From: Kiritimatiellia bacterium
GTDB lineage: Bacteria; Verrucomicrobiota; Kiritimatiellia; RFP12; UBA1067
Reading direction: 5' to 3'
NCBI GenBank assembly: GCA_017406465.1
Contig: JAFQYM010000027.1
Span: 1 to 64,000 of the forward strand
DNA: 64,000 bases
Made by a program: the position numbers and the translations under genes. Below are positions 26,627 through 35,594 of the stretch, one piece after another (position 1 is the first letter of the stretch; each line of letters starts with the position of its first letter). The notes beneath the pieces were generated by a model. It was not told the origin of the DNA. It ran no database searches and saw only the letters and a program-made list of their open reading frames with translations.

Positions 26627-26706
26627 AACTCAATCAAATGGGGAAACACCCCTTTGGCGTTGCCCTTTTTATCGCCCATTTTGATGTTTTCTTTCACTTT
26701 CCTCAT
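26623..26706 (-). CDS. Possible 27-residue ORF coupled to the zinc-ribbon gene
   Basis: ATG at 26706, Lys-rich peptide starting MRKVKENIKMGDKK, and TGA overlapping the next ATG as ATGA. A TATAAT (26731-26726) lies ~20 nt upstream. There is no Shine-Dalgarno and the ORF is short enough to be chance; a leader peptide is a fair guess only. Confidence 0.35.
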   Translation of the reverse strand: MRKVKENIKMGDKKGNAKGVFPHLIEL

Positions 26707-26800
26707 TTTTAACGGCGTTGGGCATATTATAGCGAAACTTCCGCGCTGAAATCAAGCGCGGCGAAATGAGATTACGGTGCGGACGAAATTATTCGCGAAG
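26707..26800. other. AT-richer intergenic stretch
   Basis: It contains a TATAAT at 26731-26726 (minus strand) that may serve the small ORF and zinc-ribbon gene. Nothing else is recognisable. Confidence 0.4.
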
Positions 26801-26845
26801 CAGTTAGGGTCGATTAGGGTCATATAGCGTCGGATGGCGTCGCGG
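26801..26845. repeat. Iterated short repeat, TTAGGGTC type
   Basis: Four 10-nt units (cagTTAGGGT, cgaTTAGGGT, catATAGCGT, cggATGGCGT) run in register, just before copy 2 of the ~0.5-kb element. The same word is iterated inside kdsD at 49280-49402. Confidence 0.8.
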
Positions 26846-26860
26846 CACATTTGTCGTGGA

Positions 26861-27370
26861 TTAAGCTCGCTGACGGGACGGCGGCGAGCGCAGATGCTAC
26901 GAAGAAAAACGCGCCTTATGGAAGGTGAGGCAAGGGACGAGGGGTCGAGTGCCGAACTGAGCGACATGCAACGACGCGGTTCGTCGGATGCGCAGCGAGA
27001 CACGCCGCAAGGCGAGGAGGCGTATCCGCCGACGAAGCATTGCGGCGCGTATCGCCGCGAAGACGACGGGAGCGGCGGCGCATGGAGCGGGAGAGAGGCC
27101 AAGACCGCGAGCACCGCGCCGAACTCGACCAGAGGTGCCAAGCGCGGTCACGGTCGGGGCCGCAGCGGGGCGGAACCCGCGAAAATGAGACGAGTCGCGC
27201 AGGACTGCGACCCGAAGACATATATGTATATGTCGAGCGGTCGCAAGGACGCGCGAATCGGCCATTTCTCGCGGGCGAGCACCGTTGCCCCGACCGTGAC
27301 CGCACGTTGACAGGCAAACCGGCACAGATCAGCACACGCGCATCACCAGAATGACGCGAAGCAAAGTGCC
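26861..27370 (+). repeat. ~0.5-kb element of unknown type, copy 2
   Basis: It fills most of the 746-nt gap between the small ORF and the radical SAM gene. It carries the same ordered blocks as copy 1: 26882-26931, 27007-27037 and 27291-27370. The first block agrees at about 42 of 49 positions by eye, and the start of the third at roughly 36 of 45. A short perfect hairpin GACATATA/TGTATATGTC is at 27217-27234. ORFs inside are Arg-rich and show no family. The right end stops 2 nt before the stop of the convergent radical SAM gene. Confidence 0.6.
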
Positions 27371-27372
27371 GG

Positions 27373-28143
27373 TTAGAGGAGGTCGAGGGGGGTTTTGCGC
27401 CTGGCGCCGGGAAGGTCGGCGACGAAGCGCGGGAGCGCAAGGCCACCAATGCGCTCGGCGCAGTAGGCCTCGATCTTTTTCGCACGGGCAAGCGGAACGC
27501 CAAAGCGTTCCTGAAGCCCCTCGACGGGATCGCACTGGAAGACATAGTAGGGCCGAATCCTCGCGGCGGAAAGTGCGCGGAGAAGCGCAAGCATCTTGCG
27601 CGGCGTGTCGTTGAGCCCGCGAAGAAGCACCGTCTGCGACGAAACGGGAATGCCGCAGTCGACGAGCCGCGCCGCCGCCTCGCGCGCAAGATGCGCCTCT
27701 TCAGCCGTGTTGATGTGGACATTCGCCCAAACCTTGCCGCGCCCGACGCGGCGCAAGAGCCGCGCGAGACGAACGGTGACTCTCGCAGGACTGACGACTG
27801 GCGCGCGTGTGCAGATGCGAACGACTTCTATCTGGTCAAGCTTCGCAAACGCCTCGACGAACCTTGCCACTTTCGCGTCGGGAAGCGTAAGGACGTCGCC
27901 GCCGGAAAGGAGCACGTCGCGCACTTTCGTATGGCGCTTTACGTAATCGACGCAGGCGGCGAGCCGTTCGGGCGAGTCGACGACAGGCGACTTCCCGAGG
28001 ATGAACTTTCGCGTGCAGTGCGGGCACGCGCAGAAACAGCGGTCCGTCGTCATGACGAGCACACGGTCGGGAAACCTCTGCTTCAGACCCGGCGGCAGCG
28101 AACGGCGCGGCGCCAATTCTCCAAACGGATCCTTGCTACTCAT
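27373..28143 (-). CDS. KamA/EpmB-type radical SAM protein (short form)
   Basis: 256 residues. The radical SAM cluster motif is CFCACPHC (CX3CX2C, ~36-43) after RVLVMTTDR, followed by VLLSGGDVLTLPD and QIEVVRICTRAPVVSPARVT, which are characteristic of the lysine 2,3-aminomutase/EpmB family, and by NVHINTAEEAHLAREAAARL and QTVLLRGLNDTPR. Family members are usually ~330-420 residues, so the N-terminal extension and C-terminal zinc/dimer region are shortened here. Its ATG overlaps the stop of the AT/DH/PPTase gene by 8 nt, so it is translated with the polyketide-like proteins. No EF-P gene is nearby to support an EpmB role. Substrate unknown; an aminomutase acting on an amino acid or an acyl precursor is possible. 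Confidence 0.82.
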   Translation of the reverse strand: MSSKDPFGELAPRRSLPPGLKQRFPDRVLVMTTDRCFCACPHCTRKFILGKSPVVDSPERLAACVDYVKRHTKVRDVLLSGGDVLTLPDAKVARFVEAFAKLDQIEVVRICTRAPVVSPARVTVRLARLLRRVGRGKVWANVHINTAEEAHLAREAAARLVDCGIPVSSQTVLLRGLNDTPRKMLALLRALSAARIRPYYVFQCDPVEGLQERFGVPLARAKKIEAYCAERIGGLALPRFVADLPGARRKTPLDLL

Positions 28144-31100
28144 CGAACAGCGTCATTGGAATGAAACAGAAGGCGAGCGCATGGTCGCGCATCACGCGCG
28201 ACACGACGTCGATGTCGCGGCCACGGAATTTCTTGAAGGCGTCGAGCCACGCGCCCTCGAGCCGGACGATGAGCTTCCCGGTGTCCGGCTGGTATTCGGT
28301 GACGTGCATCTCGCGGGGGCTGTAGCGAATGCCGGTGCCGAGCGCCTTGGAGACGGCCTCCTTCGCGCACCAGAAGCGGATTATCGCCTGCGACGCATTC
28401 GCCGCGTTCGCCGCAAGCTCGAGTTCCTCGGGAACGAACACTCCCGCCGTGAACTCCTCGGAAAGATCGCGTTCGACCGACTCGACGTCGACGCCGACGC
28501 GCGCGTTCGCCGCCGCGAGCGCGATGATGAACTGCGCCGTGTGCGCGATCGCGATGTCGATCTTCGTCGAGAGATAGTCGCCCCATGCCCCAAGCGCATG
28601 GGGCTTCCCCGAGTCGTCGCGCCAGATCTGTATGTCGGCGTCGCTCCACCTCGCCTGGTGGAAGTCCTTGAGGTAGCGCCTGACGGCCTCCTTCGCCGCG
28701 ACGCGGCCGAACAGCCATTCGGTGCGGCGCGAAGTGGAGCCCGGCATGCTGCGGAACTCGTCGCGCTCCTGCGCCCCGAGGACGACGTGCGAGAGCGTCT
28801 TCAGCCAAATCTCCTCGTTCCGCTCGAAGATCGGATACGGAACGTCGGTGATGAACGCGCTCGCGACGTCTGTCGCGGGGTCTCCGAGCATGTCGGTCGA
28901 GACGCGCCGCGTGAGAAACGCGTTGGCGGGCTGAAGGACAAGTTCGCGGTATTCTGCGGGAACGCGCTCGGTGAGCTCCTCCCAACCGGAGATAGACATT
29001 ATGGCGACGCCGTTTCCATCTGTGGCCGTGATGTCGCAGACATGCGATTTAGGCGTCACGCCCGTAAGCCGCAGGTAGCACTTGAGCCGAGACCCCTCGT
29101 GCGGCTGCGAACCGAAGAACTCGAGCTTCCTCAGCCGGAACGGGAACGAAAACGCGCCGGTGAACCGCTCGTGGCTGCGCCAGAGCGCAAAGCCGCTCGT
29201 GATGGCGCCAAGGAGCAGCGGGTTCACAAGCCACAGCGGGAAGCGCGTGAAGACGACGGCGTCGGAAAGCGACGGAACCTCGACCTCGTAATCAAGCCCG
29301 GACTCGCTCCACGACTCGACGAATCGAATGTCCCTCAGCCGACGTCCGTAGCAAAGGCGCGTAGGATATATGTCGCGGTCCGACCAGTGGACCGTCCGGG
29401 GCTTGAACATCGGAGGCGTGGAGACAGGCACCATGGGGGCATGCTGGTCGGCCATGACAAACACGCCGTCCATGACGGGCCATGTATAGGCAGAGTTCGG
29501 GGAATCGTCCCGTATCTGAACGTTGACGGCCGCGAGCTTTGCGTCTCCCGAAGCGACGCGCTCAGCCTTTATGAAAAGCTTCAGCTCGCCGCCGGTGAAC
29601 GAAACCATGCGCCTGCAGCCCAGGTTCTCGATCGAGACGAGCGTCCTGTTCGGAACGAGCATTCGCGCGACCTCTGCCATCATCTCGGCGGCAACGGGAA
29701 TCGACAGCACGACGAGACCCTTGAGGTTCGGGTCGGAATAGGAAAGCTGGCTCGCGCCAAGCGCGAAGTCCGCGAGAAACGGCGCGTCGGAAGTGCGGAA
29801 AGTCTTCGAGATCTCGATCGAGACGCCAGGACTCTGCGCGAGGATGTCCGCATCTGAGACGAGCGGATTCGCGGCGCCAAAGTCGAACTGGCGCTGGCGG
29901 CGGGCCTTCGCCGCTACCGCCGCCGCCCTCTGCGCGGCCTTTGCGCCGCGGCCCGTCGGCTCGGTGAGGAAGTTCGCTCCCTGCAGGAAAGTCTCGTCGC
30001 CGAGCAAGGTGAGACGCGGAAACGCGCTCGAGAGGCGCATCTCCGCGTCGCGACGCTCTTCAAGGGAAAGCACGGAGTCGAAGTCGAGCTTTTTCGGGCG
30101 GCGACGCTCGAACGACTTCGAGAAGTCGAATTTCACGCCGTACGCGGCAAGCTGCCCAAGCGCGTGGCATGCCTGCAGGACTCCGCGGCGGTGTATCGAG
30201 TTGAGCGCAATCGCCGCAAAGTTGGAGCCCTTCAGAGTCTCGGAGACCGCCGTCGTCATCAGCCCGCGCGGACCGACCTCGAGAAACACGCGGTAGCCGT
30301 CGGCATGCATCTTGAGAATCGTCTCGCGAAACCTCACCGGCTGCGCCCAGCGCTCGGCGGTGTCGTTGCGCGCGGGACGCGCTTTCCTAGGAAGCTTCTC
30401 GGCCTGGGCGCACGAATATACGTCGCACACAGACTCGTGCTTCATCCAGTCGCCAGCGAACTTCTTGACGCCCGCGACTATCGGCTTGCACTTCGACGTG
30501 TTGAAGGGACGCTCGAGCGCAAGCTTCATCGTGCGGATGCCCGCGTCGGCAAACGCCTTTAGCGCCGCCTCCTCGTAGTCTGACGCGACGGCGTACGTGC
30601 GCTGGCGCGGCGAGAAGTCGAGCGCAAGCACAACCTTGTCCGTCGGGAAGCCCTTCACAACCTCGTCCGCCTCGCCTTCGTGCTTGAGGAGAACTGAAAT
30701 CATGGCGGTCTTTGGAAGCCCTGAATGATCCACCGCCTTGTCGACGATCTTGTAGATGTCGCGAATGGCGCGCACCCTGACCGGCCGAGGGTTGTCAATG
30801 CCAGCCGCACCGGAGCGCATAACCGCGGCAAGATCGCCGCCCACGCAGCCAACGACGCCGTCGGGCTGGACGCCAAGCCGGTCAAGAAGCCGGGACATGG
30901 CTACGCACCCGGAGAACGACGCTACGAACGCCTGCGCATACGCGCCGGAACTGAAGATGTCGGCATCGTGGCGGTAGTAGGGAGCCGGCGGGAAGATGAA
31001 GCTCGACGGCGTGAAGTCCGGGTCGTCGGAAAGCGCCTCCTCGAGCTCGTCGAACGCCGCGCGGCACTCCGGATGGAGTATCGCGATGTCGCGGAGCATG

Positions 31101-31462
31101 TCGGGATAGTAGCTCATCACGCCGGGATAGACGAACGCGAGCTTCCCGGTTCCCTCGCCGGCAAGATGTTCGCGGAAGTAGTAGGTGCCGCTCTTGTCGC
31201 GTATCCGCGCCGCTCCCGACATGATGCGCGAACGCGCGGAGAGAAGCCGCACCCTCAGCTCGTTGACGCTCGAGACTACGAGCGCGAGAACGGCGTCGCC
31301 TCGCGCAAGGGAGCACGTGTAGGCGACATCGGCGAGTGGCGCGTCGGGAATGCGGTCGAGAAATGCCGCAAGGCGGGAAATCTCGGCGACAAGCGCCTCG
31401 TCGTCCGCCGCCGAGACGAGGACTAGCTCGGTTCTCCCCACAGCTCCGAATTCCGCCGTCAC
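28136..31462 (-). CDS. AT-like/DH-like polyketide-type protein with C-terminal phosphopantetheinyl transferase
   Basis: 1,108 residues, GTG start at 31462 overlapping the ketosynthase-like stop (GTGA). Residues ~100-420 resemble an acyltransferase, but the GHSxG nucleophile site reads GCVGGD (Val207 for Ser) and the active-site His region reads RPFNTSK (Asn321). Residues ~500-860 resemble a double-hotdog dehydratase, with FLADFALG where LADH is expected and NPLLLGA where HPxLLDA is expected. From ~960 to the end is a Sfp/AcpS-type transferase with VGVDVE (~990) and FWCAKEAVSKALG (~1030) intact. No ACP, KR or ER is seen. It resembles PUFA-synthase/Pfa-like components. It probably works with an active synthase encoded elsewhere, activating its carrier protein. 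Confidence 0.8.
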   Translation of the reverse strand: MTAEFGAVGRTELVLVSAADDEALVAEISRLAAFLDRIPDAPLADVAYTCSLARGDAVLALVVSSVNELRVRLLSARSRIMSGAARIRDKSGTYYFREHLAGEGTGKLAFVYPGVMSYYPDMLRDIAILHPECRAAFDELEEALSDDPDFTPSSFIFPPAPYYRHDADIFSSGAYAQAFVASFSGCVAMSRLLDRLGVQPDGVVGCVGGDLAAVMRSGAAGIDNPRPVRVRAIRDIYKIVDKAVDHSGLPKTAMISVLLKHEGEADEVVKGFPTDKVVLALDFSPRQRTYAVASDYEEAALKAFADAGIRTMKLALERPFNTSKCKPIVAGVKKFAGDWMKHESVCDVYSCAQAEKLPRKARPARNDTAERWAQPVRFRETILKMHADGYRVFLEVGPRGLMTTAVSETLKGSNFAAIALNSIHRRGVLQACHALGQLAAYGVKFDFSKSFERRRPKKLDFDSVLSLEERRDAEMRLSSAFPRLTLLGDETFLQGANFLTEPTGRGAKAAQRAAAVAAKARRQRQFDFGAANPLVSDADILAQSPGVSIEISKTFRTSDAPFLADFALGASQLSYSDPNLKGLVVLSIPVAAEMMAEVARMLVPNRTLVSIENLGCRRMVSFTGGELKLFIKAERVASGDAKLAAVNVQIRDDSPNSAYTWPVMDGVFVMADQHAPMVPVSTPPMFKPRTVHWSDRDIYPTRLCYGRRLRDIRFVESWSESGLDYEVEVPSLSDAVVFTRFPLWLVNPLLLGAITSGFALWRSHERFTGAFSFPFRLRKLEFFGSQPHEGSRLKCYLRLTGVTPKSHVCDITATDGNGVAIMSISGWEELTERVPAEYRELVLQPANAFLTRRVSTDMLGDPATDVASAFITDVPYPIFERNEEIWLKTLSHVVLGAQERDEFRSMPGSTSRRTEWLFGRVAAKEAVRRYLKDFHQARWSDADIQIWRDDSGKPHALGAWGDYLSTKIDIAIAHTAQFIIALAAANARVGVDVESVERDLSEEFTAGVFVPEELELAANAANASQAIIRFWCAKEAVSKALGTGIRYSPREMHVTEYQPDTGKLIVRLEGAWLDAFKKFRGRDIDVVSRVMRDHALAFCFIPMTLFDE

Positions 31463-32862
31463 AGTCGATCCTCCGGTTCCTCTTCAAGCACTATCGCGGC
31501 GGCGCGGCCGCCCTTCGAGGTGGTTCCAACCGGGTCGATGGCGTCGAAGTTTGCGCCAAGCACGACGGCGCGGCGCGGACTCGAGCTGTCGCCGGTTATC
31601 CACGGACGCGCCTCGTCGAGAAGATATGCGCTCGACGCGAGGTTCGCAAGCGATTCATGCGGCCGCTCCGGCGATATCTGCGGCGGCAGGACACGGCGGG
31701 AAAGCGCGAGCACGGCTTTCGCGACGCCGGCGGCCATCGCCGCGCGGAGCGTGTGGCCGATATTACCCTTCACGGAACCCATCGCGACAAGCGGTCCGCC
31801 AGGGCGGTGCTCGCCCCAGAGCCGGTGGACGGCGTCGATCTCGCGCTGCTCGGCGACGGCAATCCCCGAGCCATCCGCCTCTATGAGCCCGACTGTCTTG
31901 ACGGGGATGCCGCTTCCCTCGGTCGCCTGCGCGAAGATGGCGGACGGATCGTCCTCTGGGTTGTGGCCTATCGCGATGGAGCGGACGAGGGCGTAGATCT
32001 TGTCATGGTCGCGCAGCGCGTCGGCGCGACGCTTCAAGACGAAGAACGCGCCGCCTTCGCCGGGAATCGTGCCGTCCTGTTCCTGGGCAAAAGGATGAAG
32101 CTCCGTACGCGCCGAGAACGACACCTCGCCGGAAAGCCCCTCGAGATAGGCGCGCGGAATCGGCGGCGTGAGCGCGCCTGCAAGGGCGACGTCCACCTGG
32201 CCGGAAACGAGGTCGGCTATCGCGTCCTGCAACGTCGCGGCGCCGGTGAGAAGTCCGGCGTCCATCGTCGTCGCAACGCCCGCAAAGGAACACTCACGAG
32301 CGATCCACGACGCAAAGCGGTAGCCGGTGCCGAGCAGGAAGGAAGACGCGTTCGGCTCTGGCAGGGATTCGACAAGCTTCTCCTTCACGACACCAAGCGA
32401 CTCCTCGGGCGCATGCGGGAAGAAGCGGCGGATGATGTCCATCGTCTGGTCGAGGAACGCAGTATGCTGAAGCCAGTTCACCGTCGAGGCGTTGAAAGGC
32501 GGCGCATAGCCGACGCGCACGCTGCCCTTTACGGGAGTCGGCGAATGCGGGCGGAACCCCGCGTCGGCAAGTGCGTCAAACGCAAGCTGCGTCGCGAAGT
32601 AGAGGTCCTGGTTTTCGCCGGCGTTCACCTGGCGCGGAAAATTCTGCATCGAGGGAACACACGCGAAAAGCGGCCCAAGCTGTCCCATCCTCACGGGATA
32701 GGGCCTCTCGAAGACATTGCGCTGGCCGAGCGGCAGCTCTGCGTCGGGGCCAAGCGGCGTCAGGCAGCAGCGGCGCGCCATCACGGCGCCCCAAAAGGCC
32801 GACGGCGTCGGGCACCCTGCAAACCGGCACGACATGCCGACTATGGCGATGGGAGATTCCAC
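31459..32862 (-). CDS. Ketosynthase-like protein lacking the catalytic Cys and first His
   Basis: 467 residues, GTG start at 32862. The thiolase/KS fold is recognisable from IAIVGMSCRFAGCPTPSAFW, GTGYRFASWIA, GQVDVALAGALTPP, PGEGGAFFVLKRRADAL and GSVKGNIGHT. At the nucleophile elbow, DTACSSS is replaced by DAGLLTG (Leu204 at the Cys position), HGTGT is replaced by DGSG (Asp330), and His370 of GNIGH remains. It is therefore probably non-condensing, like chain-length factors or other KS homologues that act as partners. It overlaps the AT/DH/PPTase gene by 4 nt. TGATATAAT ends 8 nt before the GTG with no Shine-Dalgarno, so it is likely leaderless. tRNA-Ser(GCT) ends 34 nt upstream. Confidence 0.85.
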   Translation of the reverse strand: MESPIAIVGMSCRFAGCPTPSAFWGAVMARRCCLTPLGPDAELPLGQRNVFERPYPVRMGQLGPLFACVPSMQNFPRQVNAGENQDLYFATQLAFDALADAGFRPHSPTPVKGSVRVGYAPPFNASTVNWLQHTAFLDQTMDIIRRFFPHAPEESLGVVKEKLVESLPEPNASSFLLGTGYRFASWIARECSFAGVATTMDAGLLTGAATLQDAIADLVSGQVDVALAGALTPPIPRAYLEGLSGEVSFSARTELHPFAQEQDGTIPGEGGAFFVLKRRADALRDHDKIYALVRSIAIGHNPEDDPSAIFAQATEGSGIPVKTVGLIEADGSGIAVAEQREIDAVHRLWGEHRPGGPLVAMGSVKGNIGHTLRAAMAAGVAKAVLALSRRVLPPQISPERPHESLANLASSAYLLDEARPWITGDSSSPRRAVVLGANFDAIDPVGTTSKGGRAAAIVLEEEPEDRL

Positions 32863-32870
32863 TGTTCCGT

Positions 32871-32879
32871 ATTATATCA
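32871..32879 (-). promoter_or_regulatory. Extended -10 promoter of the ketosynthase-like operon
   Basis: TGATATAAT on the minus strand, with the box ending 8 nt before the GTG at 32862. This predicts a leaderless mRNA for the three-gene unit. Confidence 0.65.
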
Positions 32880-32896
32880 AAAAACGGAGGGGAAAA

Positions 32897-32990
32897 TGGC
32901 GGAGAGAGAGGGATTCGAACCCTCGGTACGGAAATTAACCCGTACGACGATTTAGCAAACCGTTGCCTTCAGCCACTCGGCCATCTCTCC
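32897..32990 (-). tRNA. tRNA-Ser (anticodon GCT)
   Basis: Acceptor GGAGAGA pairs with TCTCTCC, CCA is encoded, the anticodon loop is TTGCTAA, the long variable arm (GTACGG...CCGTAC) marks class II, and the T arm is GAGGGTTCGAATCCCTC. It lies between nagA and the ketosynthase-like gene. Confidence 0.97.
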
Positions 32991-33006
32991 AAATCGTTCG
33001 GCGCGT

Positions 33007-33015
33007 ATTGTATCA
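33007..33015 (-). promoter_or_regulatory. Extended -10 box before tRNA-Ser(GCT)
   Basis: TGATACAAT on the minus strand; the TGA is the nagA stop codon. The box ends 16 nt before the tRNA. Fit to consensus is moderate. Confidence 0.45.
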
Positions 33016-34176
33016 AATGCGCTGTTCGCCGTCAATGAAGACGGCGGACGGCTTCCATCTGCGCGGGTTGATCACGACGAGGTCGGCAATGTATCCCTTC
33101 TCGACCTTGCCGAGCGTCTTGCCCCAGCCGAGCTCAATCGCCTGGTTCCACGAGGTCGTGCGGACGAGGTCCTTGAGCGGAATGCCGGTGACGTCGTGGA
33201 CGTTCTTGAGGCCCATGCCCATCCAGAGCGTAGAACCAGCGAGGTTGCCGCCCTTGACAAGACGCGCCTCGCCGTTCTCGAGCTTGACCTCGAGGCCGCC
33301 CATCGTGAACGCGTAGCCGTCCTTGCAGTGCGAGCAGCGGAGCGAGTCGGTGATCATCTGGACGTGCGCGAGACTGCGGCGCGTGAAGATGAGGTTCAGC
33401 ATGTCGGGGCAGAGGTGGATCTTGTCGCAGATGACCTCGGTGTTGAGGTCCTCGACGAGAAAGCCCGCGCCGACCATGCCGATCTCGCGGTGGTGGAGCG
33501 GGGTCATCTGGTTGCAGAAGTGCGTCATGTGGCGGAGGCCGTTCTTGTACGCCTTCTTGAGGTCGGCGAACTTGGCGCCCGTGTGGCCGCAGCTCGGAAC
33601 AACGCCGGCCTTAAAGCATTCCTTCGCGAACTTGTCGCCGCCCTCGGTCTCGACGGCGTAGGAGATGAGCTTCACAGGATAGACCTTCGCGATCTCCTTC
33701 ACTTCCTTGATGTCGGGCTTGCGGACGAACTTCGGGTTCTGCGCACCGCAGCACTTCACGTTGATAAACGGTCCTTCGAGGTGGATGCCGGGGACCTTCG
33801 CATAGGGCATGCCGGCGTCGGCGTAGGCCTTGGCGTTTTTCGCCGCTGCCTTAAGCTCGCCGTTGGAGACAGTGAGAGTCGTCGGGAGGACGGTCGTCAC
33901 GCCCTCCTGGAGCTTGGCCTTTGCGAACTCGAAAATCGCCTTGGGGTCGGCGTCGCAGAAGTCGTAGCCAAGCGCACCGTGGGTATGGACATCGATGAAG
34001 CCAGGCATCACGTACTGCCCGCGCACGTCGACGACAGTCGTGTTCGCGTCGGCCTTGACGGACTTGGAGCCCTTGATGACCTTCTTTATCTTCTTGCCCT
34101 CGACGACTATCGTGGCTTTCTCGATGTCGACGCCGGGGGAAACGACGTGTGCGTTTACGATTACGGTCTTCTTCAT
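33013..34176 (-). CDS. nagA: N-acetylglucosamine-6-phosphate deacetylase
   Basis: 387 residues. The amidohydrolase metal motif PGFIDVHTHG (~58-67), the EGPF motif in HLEGPFINV, His in SCGHTGA and THFCNQMTPLHHR, and the catalytic Asp in MITDSLR are present, with the C-terminal beta-sandwich GKVEKGYIADLVVINP. It removes the acetyl group from GlcNAc-6-phosphate in amino-sugar use or wall recycling. AAGGAG lies 7 nt before the ATG, so unlike several neighbours it has a normal ribosome site. It lies between two tRNA-Ser genes; no nagB is nearby. Confidence 0.93.
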   Translation of the reverse strand: MKKTVIVNAHVVSPGVDIEKATIVVEGKKIKKVIKGSKSVKADANTTVVDVRGQYVMPGFIDVHTHGALGYDFCDADPKAIFEFAKAKLQEGVTTVLPTTLTVSNGELKAAAKNAKAYADAGMPYAKVPGIHLEGPFINVKCCGAQNPKFVRKPDIKEVKEIAKVYPVKLISYAVETEGGDKFAKECFKAGVVPSCGHTGAKFADLKKAYKNGLRHMTHFCNQMTPLHHREIGMVGAGFLVEDLNTEVICDKIHLCPDMLNLIFTRRSLAHVQMITDSLRCSHCKDGYAFTMGGLEVKLENGEARLVKGGNLAGSTLWMGMGLKNVHDVTGIPLKDLVRTTSWNQAIELGWGKTLGKVEKGYIADLVVINPRRWKPSAVFIDGEQRI

Positions 34177-34209
34177 TTTCTGTCTCCTTTTTTAGAGTTC
34201 CTGTCAAAG

Positions 34210-34299
34210 TGGCGGAGAGTGAGGGATTCGAACCCCCGGAGGACTTGCATCCTCAACGGTTTTCAAGACCGCCGCGTTCAACCACTCCGCCAACTCTCC
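34210..34299 (-). tRNA. tRNA-Ser (anticodon TGA)
   Basis: Acceptor GGAGAGT pairs with ACTCTCC, CCA is encoded, the anticodon loop is CTTGAAA, a long variable arm is present, and the T arm contains GGGGTTCGAATCCC. It lies between recA and nagA. Confidence 0.97.
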
Positions 34300-34316
34300 G
34301 TTAGTTGAGGCTCGTC

Positions 34317-34424
34317 CCTTCGTTCGTTCCGCTTCGCTCACTCGCTCCGGGACTCGCAAAATCTTTTCTTACTTGCCTTCGTTCGTTCCTCTTCGCCCAC
34401 TCGCTCCGGGACTCGCAAAATCTT

Positions 34425-34426
<2 letters not shown>
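34317..34426. repeat. Direct repeat of 51 bp, two copies, period 59
   Basis: 34317-34367 and 34376-34426 differ at only two positions (CTTCGTTCGTTCC ... CTCGCTCCGGGACTCGCAAA ...). The second copy overlaps the recA stop codon. The unit is rich in GAACGAAC and GCGAGT words. No homology to the neighbouring tRNA 3' end is seen. Confidence 0.8.
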
Positions 34427-35453
<1,027 letters not shown>

Positions 35454-35470
35454 TGCTTGAAATGTCTTAA

Positions 35471-35495
35471 CGCAGAGGCGCAGAGCCGCAGAGCG
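35471..35495. repeat. Iterated short repeat, CGCAGAGGC type, in the recA leader
   Basis: CGCAGAGGC, GCAGAGCC and GCAGAGCG follow one another 18 nt upstream of the recA start. Same word family as the copy at the rnc start. Confidence 0.7.
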
Positions 35496-35559
35496 TGGAT
35501 GCTTCGGACTGGCGTGCAGATTTTCTCATGGTTGGTTTCGGTTGAATGTCACTGCCGAT

Positions 35560-35568
35560 ATTATATCA
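35560..35568 (-). promoter_or_regulatory. Extended -10 promoter upstream of recA
   Basis: TGATATAAT on the minus strand directly follows the uvrA terminator hairpin and lies ~107 nt before the recA ATG. No LexA-box palindrome was recognised in the leader. Confidence 0.55.
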
Positions 35569-35594
35569 AAAAGGGCGGCTTACAAAAAGCGCCC
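35568..35594 (-). terminator. Rho-independent terminator of uvrA
   Basis: On the minus strand GGGCGCTT and AAGCCGCCC form an 8-bp stem with one bulge, overlapping the uvrA stop codon, followed by five T (TTTTTG). Confidence 0.6.

Noticed and set aside
25742-27370. RNase P RNA, tmRNA or group II intron as identity of the ~0.5-kb elements
   Set aside because: The GAGGAAAGTCC core of RNase P, tmRNA tRNA-like ends, and intron domain V or a maturase were not seen.
26752-27722. Arg-rich ORFs overlapping copy 2 and the radical SAM gene
   Set aside because: No ribosome sites or family signatures; they are shadows of the element and of the radical SAM gene.
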